From the NCBI RefSeq assembly GCF_039543825.1, contig NZ_BAABKM010000003.1, positions 248,001 through 312,000 of the forward strand: DNA of 64,000 nt, written 5' to 3'. Position 1 is the first letter of the stretch, and each line of letters opens with the position of its first letter. This stretch comes from Nocardioides conyzicola (GTDB lineage: Bacteria; Actinomycetota; Actinomycetes; Propionibacteriales; Nocardioidaceae). Of this stretch, positions 26,491 through 33,823 are shown one piece after another. The position numbers were made by a program, and so were the translations under genes. The notes beneath the pieces were generated by a model, which did not search any database, had not been told where the DNA came from, and saw only the letters and a list, made by a program, of their open reading frames with translations.

Positions 26491-27069
26491 ATGGCAAACG
26501 AAAACGGCAGACCTCGGGACGCGCGCATCGACAGCGCGGTGCTCGGCGCCGCCGCGGAGCTGCTCCTCGAGGTCGGGTACGCCGACCTGACCGTCGCCGC
26601 CATCGCCGACCGGGCCGGCACCTCCCGCCCGGCCGTCTACCGCCGCTGGCCGACCAAGGCCCACCTCGTCCACGAGGCCACCTTCGGCGACAGCGTCATG
26701 CACGAGCCGCCGCGCACCGGCGTGCTCGAGGCCGACATCCGCGAGCTCGTACGCCGTACGGCCGAGCTCCTCACCACGCCGTTGGCGCGCGCAGCCGTCC
26801 CCGGGCTGATCGCCGAGGCCTCGGCGGACCCGACCCTGCACGCGCGGCTGCTCGAGCGGTTCGCGTCCGAGGGCTGGAGCGGCACCGAGGTCTACGTGCG
26901 GACGGCGGCCGAGGCCGGCGAGATCCGGGCGAACGTCGACGCCGTCGACATCATCGAGGTGGTGATCGGCGCGGCCCTGGTCGCCATGCTCGTCCGCGGC
27001 CCCGACGGCATCACCGACGACTGGATCGACCGGACGAGCGCGTTCGTCCTCGGCGGCATCAGGCCCTGA
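26491..27069 (+). CDS. TetR-family repressor
   Basis: 192 residues. The N-terminal HTH reads AAAELLLEVGYADLTVAAIADRAG then TSRPAVYRRWPTKAHLV, with the YRRWPTK element typical of TetR. The C-terminal ligand/dimer domain (about 80-192) matches TetR_C_11-type proteins. It is divergent from the PEP-enzyme operon, whose control region is only 28 bases. GGAG abuts the ATG, too near for a normal ribosome site, so a nearly leaderless mRNA is likely. Expected role: ligand-relieved repressor of itself and the PEP-enzyme operon. Confidence 0.9.
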   Translation: MANENGRPRDARIDSAVLGAAAELLLEVGYADLTVAAIADRAGTSRPAVYRRWPTKAHLVHEATFGDSVMHEPPRTGVLEADIRELVRRTAELLTTPLARAAVPGLIAEASADPTLHARLLERFASEGWSGTEVYVRTAAEAGEIRANVDAVDIIEVVIGAALVAMLVRGPDGITDDWIDRTSAFVLGGIRP

Positions 27070-27186
27070 GGCCGCGTTTCACCCTCTTGGGGCGCGTACG
27101 ACGGCGGGCAACGGGCAACCGGTCAGTCATGACGCCCGACGAAGGACGGAGCGGCACGGGGAGGGTTGATCGCCTTGGGAGAGGCA

Positions 27187-27396
27187 GTGGAGACGTACTA
27201 CGACGGTCAGGCATGGCACAACAGGGTCCGGCGCCGAGGCCCCCTGCCGGGGACGTACCGCTCCCGCGAGGCGGCCTGCGAGGTCGGCCGCCACGAGGCG
27301 CGCGTGCGCGGCGTGGACCATGTCGTCCGGCGCCCGGACGGCAGCGTGGCGGAGCGGAACCGCTACCCGCGGCGCTCGGAGGAGATCCCCGGCTGA
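27187..27396 (+). CDS. DUF2188 small protein
   Basis: 69 residues beginning VETYYDGQAWHNRV and containing TYRSREAACEVGRHEA and HVVRRPDGSVAERNRYP, the compact beta-alpha-beta pattern of DUF2188. Function unknown. GTG at 27187 is preferred over a TTG at 27166 because family members begin at this point. Further upstream GTTTC-N13-GCGTAC (27076-27099) is an imperfect SigB-type promoter. Its last 34 bases overlap the convergent STAS gene. Confidence 0.7.
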   Translation: METYYDGQAWHNRVRRRGPLPGTYRSREAACEVGRHEARVRGVDHVVRRPDGSVAERNRYPRRSEEIPG

Positions 27397-27656
27397 CCGG
27401 TCCTGAGGCACGAGTCGACGGGGCTCCCGCTCTTGCGCAGGAGCGTCACGCGGCACGCAGCGGTCCGCCGGGCGTCGAGCAGGGCGCGACCGACGTCGCT
27501 CGTCGCGTCCGTGACCGCGGTGAGGTCGACGATCAGCGTCTCGCCCGGGCGAGCGTAGGCGGACACCGCCTCGCGGAGCCGGGCCGCGTCCTCGCGCCCG
27601 CACGCACCACTCACCCGGAGACGTCGTTGCGCCGGTTCGTACGACAGCGTGCTCAT
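27363..27656 (-). CDS. STAS-domain anti-sigma antagonist-like protein
   Basis: 97 residues with a STAS layout: LSYEPAQRRLRVSGACGREDAARL, then ETLIVDLTAVTDATSDVGRALL. In classical anti-anti-sigma factors the phosphorylated Ser sits after the D-L strand. Here that segment reads LTAVTDATSDV, so Thr or Ser residues are available but the usual DSSG is absent. It may act in sigma-factor control or as an MlaB-like adaptor. A SigB-type sigma gene lies 10 kb away, but no anti-sigma kinase is seen. Confidence 0.65.
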   Translation of the reverse strand: MSTLSYEPAQRRLRVSGACGREDAARLREAVSAYARPGETLIVDLTAVTDATSDVGRALLDARRTAACRVTLLRKSGSPVDSCLRTGQPGISSERRG

Positions 27657-27859
27657 GGCTACCCCAACCCCTCGTCCACCGGGGGTACAGGCCACGGGAG
27701 CCGCGCTCTGCGTAAGGGGCGGCTCCCGAGACCTGCCCTTACCTGCTCCTACCGTAGCCAGCGGCGCCGCGGCAGAAAATACCTGTTCGGGTGAATCCCC
27801 TCCAGGTGCCGGCCACCAGGCGCTCTACGCTCCGGATGAGCACGTCCTGCCAGCTTGGA

Positions 27860-28042
27860 TCACGGAGCTGAGCGCCACCGACGCACCAGGAGCCAGGCTC
27901 CGAGGGCGATCCAGGCGAGACACAGCAGCCGGACGACCAGGTCGCCACCTACTGCTCCGCCTACTGCCGCGAACATCGACCACGCAATCAGGCCCATGAC
28001 GACGGCATGCCGTGCGATCGGGCGAGCTTGGTTGTCGGACAC
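27860..28042 (-). CDS. Small two-helix membrane protein
   Basis: 60 residues with two hydrophobic helices (HAVVMGLIAWSMFAAVGG and VVRLLCLAWIALGAWLLV) and a basic C-terminal tail RRWRSAP. GTG at 28042 is chosen because GGGAG lies 9 bases upstream; an ATG at 28105 would add 21 unconserved residues. No family recognised. The next gene on the same strand is also a small membrane protein. Confidence 0.5.
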   Translation of the reverse strand: MSDNQARPIARHAVVMGLIAWSMFAAVGGAVGGDLVVRLLCLAWIALGAWLLVRRWRSAP

Positions 28043-28135
28043 GTGGAGATGCTCCCACGGTCGCTGGTCGACGTGGGCCGAACGGACCCCGCCCATCGGC
28101 AGCACCTGCGGGCGCGACAGGTCATGCGTCGGGAC

Positions 28136-28555
28136 TCAGGCGGCTTCGGAGTCCACGGGCCACCAGGGAGAACGCAACGCGATGAGACCCGCCATCGCCG
28201 TCACGCCGGCGACCGCACCGAGACTCAACAGCGGTGGCCCGTGTAGCCACGCGATGGCGACCGACGAGGCGAGGAGCACAGGAATGAACGCGGCGATCGC
28301 ACCCAACACCCAGAGGGCACGTGCTGCGGGCCGGCGCTTCCGCGAGGCTATGCCGCTGCCGATGACCAGCAGGATCGTCGCGGCGGACACTGCCAGCATG
28401 AAGACACTGAAGGGGAACTGGGCGCGCGTGAGTCCATCGGCATCATCTCGGGCTCCGAAGGTGTCCACGGCCGCCCAGACTGCGTAGCCGCCGATCGCCA
28501 CGGCTGCGATCACATAGATGACCGCGATCACCTGGGTGATCGGTCGATAAAGCAC
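28136..28555 (-). CDS. Four-helix membrane protein, unknown
   Basis: 139 residues with four clear membrane helices (VIAVIYVIAAVAIGGYAVW, FSVFMLAVSAATILLVIG, LWVLGAIAAFIPVLLASSV, GAVAGVTAMAGLIALRS) and short charged loops. No catalytic motif is seen and no family is recognised. A TAGCAT hexamer six bases before the GTG start suggests a leaderless transcript. It is upstream of the 60-residue membrane protein on the same strand. Confidence 0.6.
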   Translation of the reverse strand: MLYRPITQVIAVIYVIAAVAIGGYAVWAAVDTFGARDDADGLTRAQFPFSVFMLAVSAATILLVIGSGIASRKRRPAARALWVLGAIAAFIPVLLASSVAIAWLHGPPLLSLGAVAGVTAMAGLIALRSPWWPVDSEAA

Positions 28556-28624
28556 TCGAGGATGCTAGCGACCGCACGGCAGCAGAGGCCCGCGCATCGG
28601 TATGACAGTGCGCCAGGCGTCGGC

Positions 28625-28900
28625 CTAGCACCTGCGGTGGAAGGTGACCTTGCCGTTGGGTTGGTGGGTGGTCTCGTAGATCGGGTCGTGGGCTCTCGCG
28701 TGGTGTCGCGGGCAGAGGAGTCCGCCGTTGGTGAGGTCGGTGCCGCCGTCGTCGGCCCAGCGGATCCAGTGGTGTCCGTGGAACATCCACGGTGGCCAGT
28801 CGCAGCCTTCGGCGAGGCAGCCGCCGTCTCTGATGCCCAGGGCGGTCAGTTGGGCCTTGGTGAAGAAGCGCTTGGCTCGGCCGACGTCGAGGACCTCGGA
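28625..28900 (-). pseudogene. C-terminal fragment of a DUF222/HNH endonuclease gene
   Basis: This 276-base stretch closely matches the 3' end of the intact HNH gene at 33820-35067. It encodes the same FFTKAQLTALGIRDGGC, GHHWIRWADDG, LCPRHHARAHDP and FHRR segments and ends at its own stop. Upstream, identity stops abruptly just before GGCGACGGGG and no N-terminal part exists. It is a truncated duplicate of the HNH module. The HNH active-site residues are preserved, so decay is recent or the fragment came from recombination. Confidence 0.8.
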
Positions 28901-28976
28901 GGCGACGGGGCAGGAAATACCCTTCTGAGTGGGATCTCCCCGGTCCCCGCGACGTGGAGTCGACTAGCGTCGACAG

Positions 28977-30146
28977 ATGCCCTCTCCCGTGACCGCTCCG
29001 TGGCACGGCCGCGTGCGTGACCCCGTCTTCTGGAACGACCTCACTCAGCTCGCGAAGACGGCGCTGGCGGCGGTGCTCGCGTGGGTGCTGGCCACCGAGG
29101 TCTTCTCGCTGTCGCAGTCGTTCCTCGCCCCGTGGGCGGCGCTGCTGGTCGTGCACGCGACCGTCTACCGGACCTTCTCGCGGGGTCTGCGCCAGGTCAC
29201 CGCCGCGGTCGCCGGCGTCGTGCTCGCCTGGGCCGTGGGCAACGCCCTGGGCCTCGACACCCTCTCGGTCGCGGTGGTGCTGACGGCCGGCCTCGTCATC
29301 GGTGCCCTCCCCTGGTTCGGCGAGGAGGCGATCACGGTCGCGGCGACGGCGATGGTCGTCCTGACCACCGGCTTCTCCAGCGACGACTCGATGCTGATCG
29401 AGCGACTGGGCGACACCGCGATCGGGATCGTGGTGGGCCTGCTGGTCAACGCAGCGGTCTGGCCACCGCTGCGCCGGCGTACGGCGATCACGGCGATGAA
29501 CCGCATCGACGACGACATCGGCGGCCTGCTCACGGACATGGGGTCGCGGTTGGCCGTCGACTATGACGACGACGACGTGGCCGCGTGGGTCGAGCGCACC
29601 CGGGGCCTCGACGGCGACATCGACCACGCCTGGGCGCTGGTCCGTCAGGCCCAGGAGAGCAGCCGGATGAACCCGCGTCGCTCGGCGCGCGACCTGCGCG
29701 ACCCGCGGCGCTCGCGGGACCTCCTGCAGCGCATGGAGCAGGCGGTCGCGGACACCCGCAGCATGGCGCGCACCCTCGGCTACGAGTCGGCGAGCTGGGC
29801 GGGGTGGGACGTGGAGTTCCGCGAGCGGTGGCCGCGCCTGCTGACGGACGCGGGCGAGGCGATCGCCGCCGCCGACCCCCGCGCGATCCGGGCCATCCAC
29901 GACCGGCTCAACCAGCTGGTCGACGACCTCGGTGGCGACGGCGTACGGACGGCCCAGTGGCCGGTGTACGGCGCGCTGGTCATCAACCTGCGCAACATGC
30001 TCGACGCCATGGACGAGGTCGCGGCAGCCAACCCGCTGGGTCAGCCGCCGCTGCCCCTCGACCGGCTGCAGCAGCTGGGTTCACGCGGTCGTGCCCGGCT
30101 CGAGACGCGCGCCTCCCGGGACGGTGACGCCACGCCCGATCCGTGA
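28977..30146 (+). CDS. FUSC-family (aromatic acid exporter-like) membrane protein
   Basis: 389 residues. About six membrane helices occupy residues 20-160 (KTALAAVLAWVLATEVF, FLAPWAALLVVHATVY, GLRQVTAAVAGVVLAWAVG, then AITVAATAMVVLTTGF), followed by a long soluble helical domain with RTRGLDGDIDHAWALV and GALVINLRNMLDAM. This matches the ArAE/FUSC layout of exporters for aromatic acids or other organic anions. A TAGCGT hexamer six bases before the ATG suggests a leaderless mRNA. Its 3' end overlaps the convergent glgC-like gene by 66 bases, an unusually long coding overlap. Confidence 0.85.
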   Translation: MPSPVTAPWHGRVRDPVFWNDLTQLAKTALAAVLAWVLATEVFSLSQSFLAPWAALLVVHATVYRTFSRGLRQVTAAVAGVVLAWAVGNALGLDTLSVAVVLTAGLVIGALPWFGEEAITVAATAMVVLTTGFSSDDSMLIERLGDTAIGIVVGLLVNAAVWPPLRRRTAITAMNRIDDDIGGLLTDMGSRLAVDYDDDDVAAWVERTRGLDGDIDHAWALVRQAQESSRMNPRRSARDLRDPRRSRDLLQRMEQAVADTRSMARTLGYESASWAGWDVEFRERWPRLLTDAGEAIAAADPRAIRAIHDRLNQLVDDLGGDGVRTAQWPVYGALVINLRNMLDAMDEVAAANPLGQPPLPLDRLQQLGSRGRARLETRASRDGDATPDP

Positions 30147-31307
30147 GCCGCGGCCGACCAGCACGATGGCGTCCGGGTCCTCCGGGTCCGTGTCGGGCGA
30201 CCCCACCTCGGCGCCCGGTCCGACGACGCAGTCGCGGTCGACGACCGCCCAGTCCAGGCGAGCGCCCTCCTCCACCCGGGTGTCCTGGAAGACGACGCTG
30301 TCGCGCACCAGGGCGCCGGCCTCGACCACCACGCCGGGGCCGAGCACGCTGCGGATGACGGTCCCGCTGACCGTGGACCCCGGGCTCAGCAGGCTGTCGG
30401 TCACCCGTGCCCCGTCGAGGACGCGGGCGGCCGAGCGCTGCTGCTGGTGCCCGACGATCGGCCAGTCCTGGTCCCCCAGGACGCCCAGGTCGTCGGCGAG
30501 GACGTCGTGGTGCGCCGCGACGTACTTGTGCGGCTTGCCCAGGTCCTTCCAGTAGCCCTTCATCGGGTGGACGAACACCTTGCCGCGGTCGACGAGGTAG
30601 GGGACGAGGTGCTCGCCGAAGTCGCCGAGCCCGGTGTCGCCCTCCCCCGCCTCGGGGCCGAGCTCGTGGTGGAGCTCCTCGAGCGCGCGCACCAGGACGG
30701 CCGGGTCGTAGACGAAGATCTCGGTGGCGACGGTCCCGGTGCTGGGCGAGTCGGGCTTGTACGCGAACCCGGTCACGCAACCGTCGTCGTCGCTCTCGAC
30801 CGTCGCGTGGTCGGACGCCTCCTCGATCGGGACGGTGGTGGTCACGATCGTGCACTCGGCTCCGGTACGCCGGTGGGTGGCGACGGCGTCCATCACGTCG
30901 AAGCGGTAGACGTGGTCGGCGCTGAGCACCACGAGCACCTCCGGGTCGTCCGCCCGGACCTGGTCGCGGAACCGGTAGAGCTCGTCCGCGTTGCCCTGGG
31001 CGAACCCCTCCTCGTCGGTGCCCCCGGTGCCCTCCTGGGCCATCAGCAGGCGCAGGCCGCCCCGGTTGCGGTCGAGGTCCCACGGCCGACCGTTGGCGAT
31101 CTCCTCGCCCAGGCCGGCGCCCTGGAACTGCACCGACAGCCAGACGTCGGTGATGCCGCTGTTGGAGAGGTTGGACAACGAGAAGTCGATCAGCTGGAAG
31201 ACGCCGGCGAAGGGCAGCGTCGGCTTGGCCCGCTCCCGGGTCAGGACGTCCATCCGGCCGCCGGCGCCACCGGCCTGGACGAGGGCGAGCACATGAGTTC
31301 GGGCCAC
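30081..31307 (-). CDS. glgC: Glucose-1-phosphate adenylyltransferase-like protein
   Basis: 408 residues. The N-terminal nucleotidyltransferase domain has VQAGGAGGRMDVLTRERAKPTLPFAG (ATP-binding loop and Lys), DHVYRFD and YWKDLGKPHKYVAAH. The C-terminal left-handed beta-helix has repeated hexapeptides (DSLLSPGSTVSGTVIRS, GVVVEAGALVRDS). True GlgC makes ADP-glucose for glycogen. The loop here differs from standard GlgC (VLAGGxGxRL), so it is a GlgC-like paralogue whose product may differ. GTG at 31307 follows a SigB-like -10 by 9 bases. Divergent from an LLM oxidoreductase across a shared inverted repeat. Confidence 0.75.
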   Translation of the reverse strand: MARTHVLALVQAGGAGGRMDVLTRERAKPTLPFAGVFQLIDFSLSNLSNSGITDVWLSVQFQGAGLGEEIANGRPWDLDRNRGGLRLLMAQEGTGGTDEEGFAQGNADELYRFRDQVRADDPEVLVVLSADHVYRFDVMDAVATHRRTGAECTIVTTTVPIEEASDHATVESDDDGCVTGFAYKPDSPSTGTVATEIFVYDPAVLVRALEELHHELGPEAGEGDTGLGDFGEHLVPYLVDRGKVFVHPMKGYWKDLGKPHKYVAAHHDVLADDLGVLGDQDWPIVGHQQQRSAARVLDGARVTDSLLSPGSTVSGTVIRSVLGPGVVVEAGALVRDSVVFQDTRVEEGARLDWAVVDRDCVVGPGAEVGSPDTDPEDPDAIVLVGRGSRIGRGVTVPGGARLEPGTTA

Positions 31308-31316
31308 GGTCTCTTG

Positions 31317-31342
31317 GTGCCCGGCGGAGGGCGACGGCACAC
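31317..31342 (-). promoter_or_regulatory. SigB/SigF-type promoter of the glgC-like gene
   Basis: On the minus strand GTGTG (31338-31342), 15 bases, GGGCAC (31317-31322), then 9 bases to the GTG start. The -10 has one mismatch to GGGTAC. The -35 is one arm of the inverted repeat at 31336-31360. Confidence 0.45.
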
Positions 31343-31360
31343 GTGCGAGCCACGTGTGCC
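31336..31360. repeat. Perfect inverted repeat between divergent promoters
   Basis: Arms GGCACACGTG and CACGTGTGCC (10 bp each) flank the 5-base spacer CGAGC. Each arm supplies a GTGTG -35 element to one of two divergent SigB-type promoters. It may also be an operator, or simply mirror-image promoter elements. Confidence 0.7.
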
Positions 31361-31378
31361 CGGCAGCGGGCGGGGTAC
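31354..31378 (+). promoter_or_regulatory. SigB/SigF-type promoter of the LLM oxidoreductase gene
   Basis: GTGTG, 14 bases, GGGTAC, identical in spacing to the promoter at 32378. The start codon is 32 bases downstream with a strong ribosome site. Confidence 0.55.
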
Positions 31379-31410
31379 CGCCTTCGCACCCAACGACCGG
31401 AGGAGATCTC

Positions 31411-32358
31411 ATGCGCATCGGCTACTTCCTCTCGACCGAGGAGTACTCCCCCGCCGAGCTCGTTGCCCAGGCGGCGGCCGCCGAGCAGGCAGGATTCACG
31501 GGGCTGTGGATCAGCGACCACTTCCACCCGTGGAACAACGAGCAGGGCAACAGTCCGCTCGTGTGGAGCGTCATCGGGGCGATCAGCCAGGTCTGCGACC
31601 TGCACGTCACGACGGCCGTGACCTGCCCGACGGTGCGGGTCCATCCCGCGATCGTCGCCCAGGCGGCGGGCACCTGCGCCGAGCTGCTCGACGGCCGGTT
31701 CACGTTGGGGGTCGGCACCGGCGAGGCCCTCAACGAGAGCATCATGGGCGGACCGTGGCCGCCGCTCGACGTCCGCCTGGACATGCTCGAGGAGGCGGTG
31801 GCCCTCATCCGTGAGCTGTGGACCGGTGAGGTGGTGACCAGCCGCGGCTCTCACTACACCGTCGACCATGCCCGCATCTACAACGTGCCGGACACCCCGC
31901 CCGAGATCTTCGTGTCGGCATTCGGCCCCAAGGCGCTGGAGCTCGCAGCACGGATCGGCGACGGCTACATCGGGACGGCGGCTGACGCTGACCTGGTCGC
32001 CCGCTTCAAGGAGGCCTCGGGCGGCAAGCCCGCCCAGGCGGGCGCCAAGGTCGCGTTCGCACCCACGCAGGAGGAGGGCTGGGAGCACGCCCACCGGCTG
32101 TGGCCCAACGCCGGGCTGCCCGGCGAGCTCGCCCAGGTCCTCCCGACTCCGGAGCACTTCGAGCAGGCCACCGAGCTGGTGACGATGGACTCGACGCGTG
32201 AGTCCGTCGTGGCCGGGAACGACCCCGAGGACCACCTCCGGCAGATCCGCGAGTACGCCGCCGCCGGGTACGACGAGCTCTACCTCGCCAACATGGGGCC
32301 GAACTTCGTGGAGATGATCGAGTTCTACGGCAAGGAGGTCCTGCCCGCGCTCGGCTGA
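31411..32358 (+). CDS. F420-dependent LLM-class oxidoreductase
   Basis: 315 residues forming a luciferase-like TIM barrel. WISDHFHPWNNEQGNSPLVW near the N-terminus and GRFTLGVGTGEALNE in the middle match the F420-dependent glucose-6-phosphate dehydrogenase-like group (TIGR03557 type). It should use reduced or oxidised coenzyme F420 for hydride transfer to an unknown substrate. CGGAGGAG precedes the ATG at good spacing. It has a SigB-type promoter and a paralogue at 38774. In mycobacteria F420 enzymes support redox-stress tolerance, in keeping with this control. Confidence 0.88.
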   Translation: MRIGYFLSTEEYSPAELVAQAAAAEQAGFTGLWISDHFHPWNNEQGNSPLVWSVIGAISQVCDLHVTTAVTCPTVRVHPAIVAQAAGTCAELLDGRFTLGVGTGEALNESIMGGPWPPLDVRLDMLEEAVALIRELWTGEVVTSRGSHYTVDHARIYNVPDTPPEIFVSAFGPKALELAARIGDGYIGTAADADLVARFKEASGGKPAQAGAKVAFAPTQEEGWEHAHRLWPNAGLPGELAQVLPTPEHFEQATELVTMDSTRESVVAGNDPEDHLRQIREYAAAGYDELYLANMGPNFVEMIEFYGKEVLPALG

Positions 32359-32377
32359 ACGGTCACCCGGCGGGAAC

Positions 32378-32402
32378 GTGTGCCCGGGAACGGGTCGGGT
32401 AC
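32378..32402 (+). promoter_or_regulatory. SigB/SigF-type promoter of the FAD/Rieske gene
   Basis: GTGTG, 14 bases, GGGTAC, then 8 bases to the ATG at 32411. The whole block resembles the promoter at 31354 (GTGTGCCCGG, GGGTACCG shared). The mRNA would be almost leaderless. Confidence 0.6.
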
Positions 32403-32410
32403 CGACGGAC

Positions 32411-33823
32411 ATGACCTCGACCTCGCTGTGGCACGACCGGACCCCCTGGCACGCGCCCGCCGTACAGGCGGACGTCGATCTCGCCGGACCCTGGGACGTG
32501 GTGGTCGTCGGCGCGGGCCTGACCGGCCTGACCACGGCGCTGCTGCTCGGCCGCGCCGGCAAGCGGGTGCTGGTGCTCGAGGCCCGGCAGGTCGGCGCGG
32601 GCGCCACCGGCAGCAGCACGGCGAAGGTCAGCCTGCTGCAGGGCACCCGCCTCTCGAGCATCCGACGGCACCACCCCGCGAGCACGGTCGCGAGGTACGT
32701 CGAGGCCAACCGCGAGGGACAGGCCTGGGTCGAGCGCTTCTGCGACGAGCACGGCGTCGGACTCGCGCACGCCCCGGCGTACACCTACGGGCACGGGCGG
32801 GTCGGTGCCGCTCGGGCTCGACGTGAGCACGACGTGGCCCGCGACGCCGGGCTCCCGGTGTCGTGGACCGACCAGGTCGACCTGCCGTTCCCGACCTCCG
32901 GCGCCGTCCGGCTCGACGACCAGGTCCAGCTCGACCCGATGGAGCTGCTGGGCGCGCTGGCCGCCGAGGCCGTGCGGCACGGCGTCGTGGTCGTCGAGGG
33001 CGTCCGGGTCCTGAAGGTGCGCGGGAGCTCTCCTGTCCGGGTCACCACCTATGAGCACGAGGTCCGCACGGAGCGGCTCGTCCTGGCCACCAACATGCCC
33101 ATCCTCGACCGGGGCGCGTTCTTCTCCCGGATGACCCCGGCCCGCTCCTACGGCCTCGCCTACCGCACCGACGCCGAGCCGGTCGGAGCGATGTACCTGT
33201 CGGCCGACCAGCCGTCGCGCTCCCTGCGGGACGCGGTCGACCAGGACGGACAGCAGCTCCTGCTCGTCGGCGGGTCGGGCCACACGACCGGACGGTCGAC
33301 CCCGACCAGCGCCCACGTCGACGAGCTGCGCACGTGGACCGCGGAGCACTTCCCCGGCGCTCGCGAGACCCACGCCTGGTCCGCCCAGGACTTCGTGCCG
33401 CACCACCAGCTCCCCTTCGCCGGTCCCCTGCTCCCCGGGTCCGACCACCTCCTGATGGCGGGCGGCTACGCCAAGTGGGGCATGACCAACGCCGTCGCGG
33501 CGTCGCTCGCACTCTCCTCACGCATCCTCGGAGGCCACACCGAGTGGGCCGACGCGTTCGCCACCTGGAGCCCGCACGAGCTCCGCGGCCTGCCCGCCAG
33601 CGCCAAGATGAACGCCGAGGTCGGCATCGAGCTCGCTCGCGGCTGGCTCCCCCCGCTGCGGCGTACCAGCCGGTCGAAGGTGTGCACGCACCTCGGCGGC
33701 GTCACGACCTGGAACGACGCCGAGAGCAGCTGGGACTGCCCGCTCCACGGCTCGCGCTTCGACGCCGACGGCTCCGTCCTCGACGGGCCTGCGGTGTGTG
33801 GTCTCCGGCATGCTGAAGGCTAG
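32411..33823 (+). CDS. FAD-dependent oxidoreductase with C-terminal Rieske domain
   Basis: 470 residues. The N-terminus holds the dinucleotide motif VVVVGAGLTGLTTALLLGRAG (GxGxxG) followed by a DAO-type fold with ATGSSTAKVSLLQG and GGYAKWGMTNAV. The last 50 residues are a Rieske [2Fe-2S] domain with ligands CTH and, 16 residues on, CPLH. The fusion is known in actinobacterial and bacillar stress proteins (YhfW-like); electrons probably flow between substrate, FAD and the Rieske cluster. No ribosome site is present, fitting the leaderless promoter. It ends in a CTAG stop shared with the convergent HNH gene. Confidence 0.87.
   Translation: MTSTSLWHDRTPWHAPAVQADVDLAGPWDVVVVGAGLTGLTTALLLGRAGKRVLVLEARQVGAGATGSSTAKVSLLQGTRLSSIRRHHPASTVARYVEANREGQAWVERFCDEHGVGLAHAPAYTYGHGRVGAARARREHDVARDAGLPVSWTDQVDLPFPTSGAVRLDDQVQLDPMELLGALAAEAVRHGVVVVEGVRVLKVRGSSPVRVTTYEHEVRTERLVLATNMPILDRGAFFSRMTPARSYGLAYRTDAEPVGAMYLSADQPSRSLRDAVDQDGQQLLLVGGSGHTTGRSTPTSAHVDELRTWTAEHFPGARETHAWSAQDFVPHHQLPFAGPLLPGSDHLLMAGGYAKWGMTNAVAASLALSSRILGGHTEWADAFATWSPHELRGLPASAKMNAEVGIELARGWLPPLRRTSRSKVCTHLGGVTTWNDAESSWDCPLHGSRFDADGSVLDGPAVCGLRHAEG

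Noticed and set aside
27660..27690. GGGTAC and GGGTAG hexamers near the STAS gene as SigB-type promoters
   Set aside because: The plus-strand one points at no gene, and the minus-strand one lies two bases from the start codon without a suitable -35.
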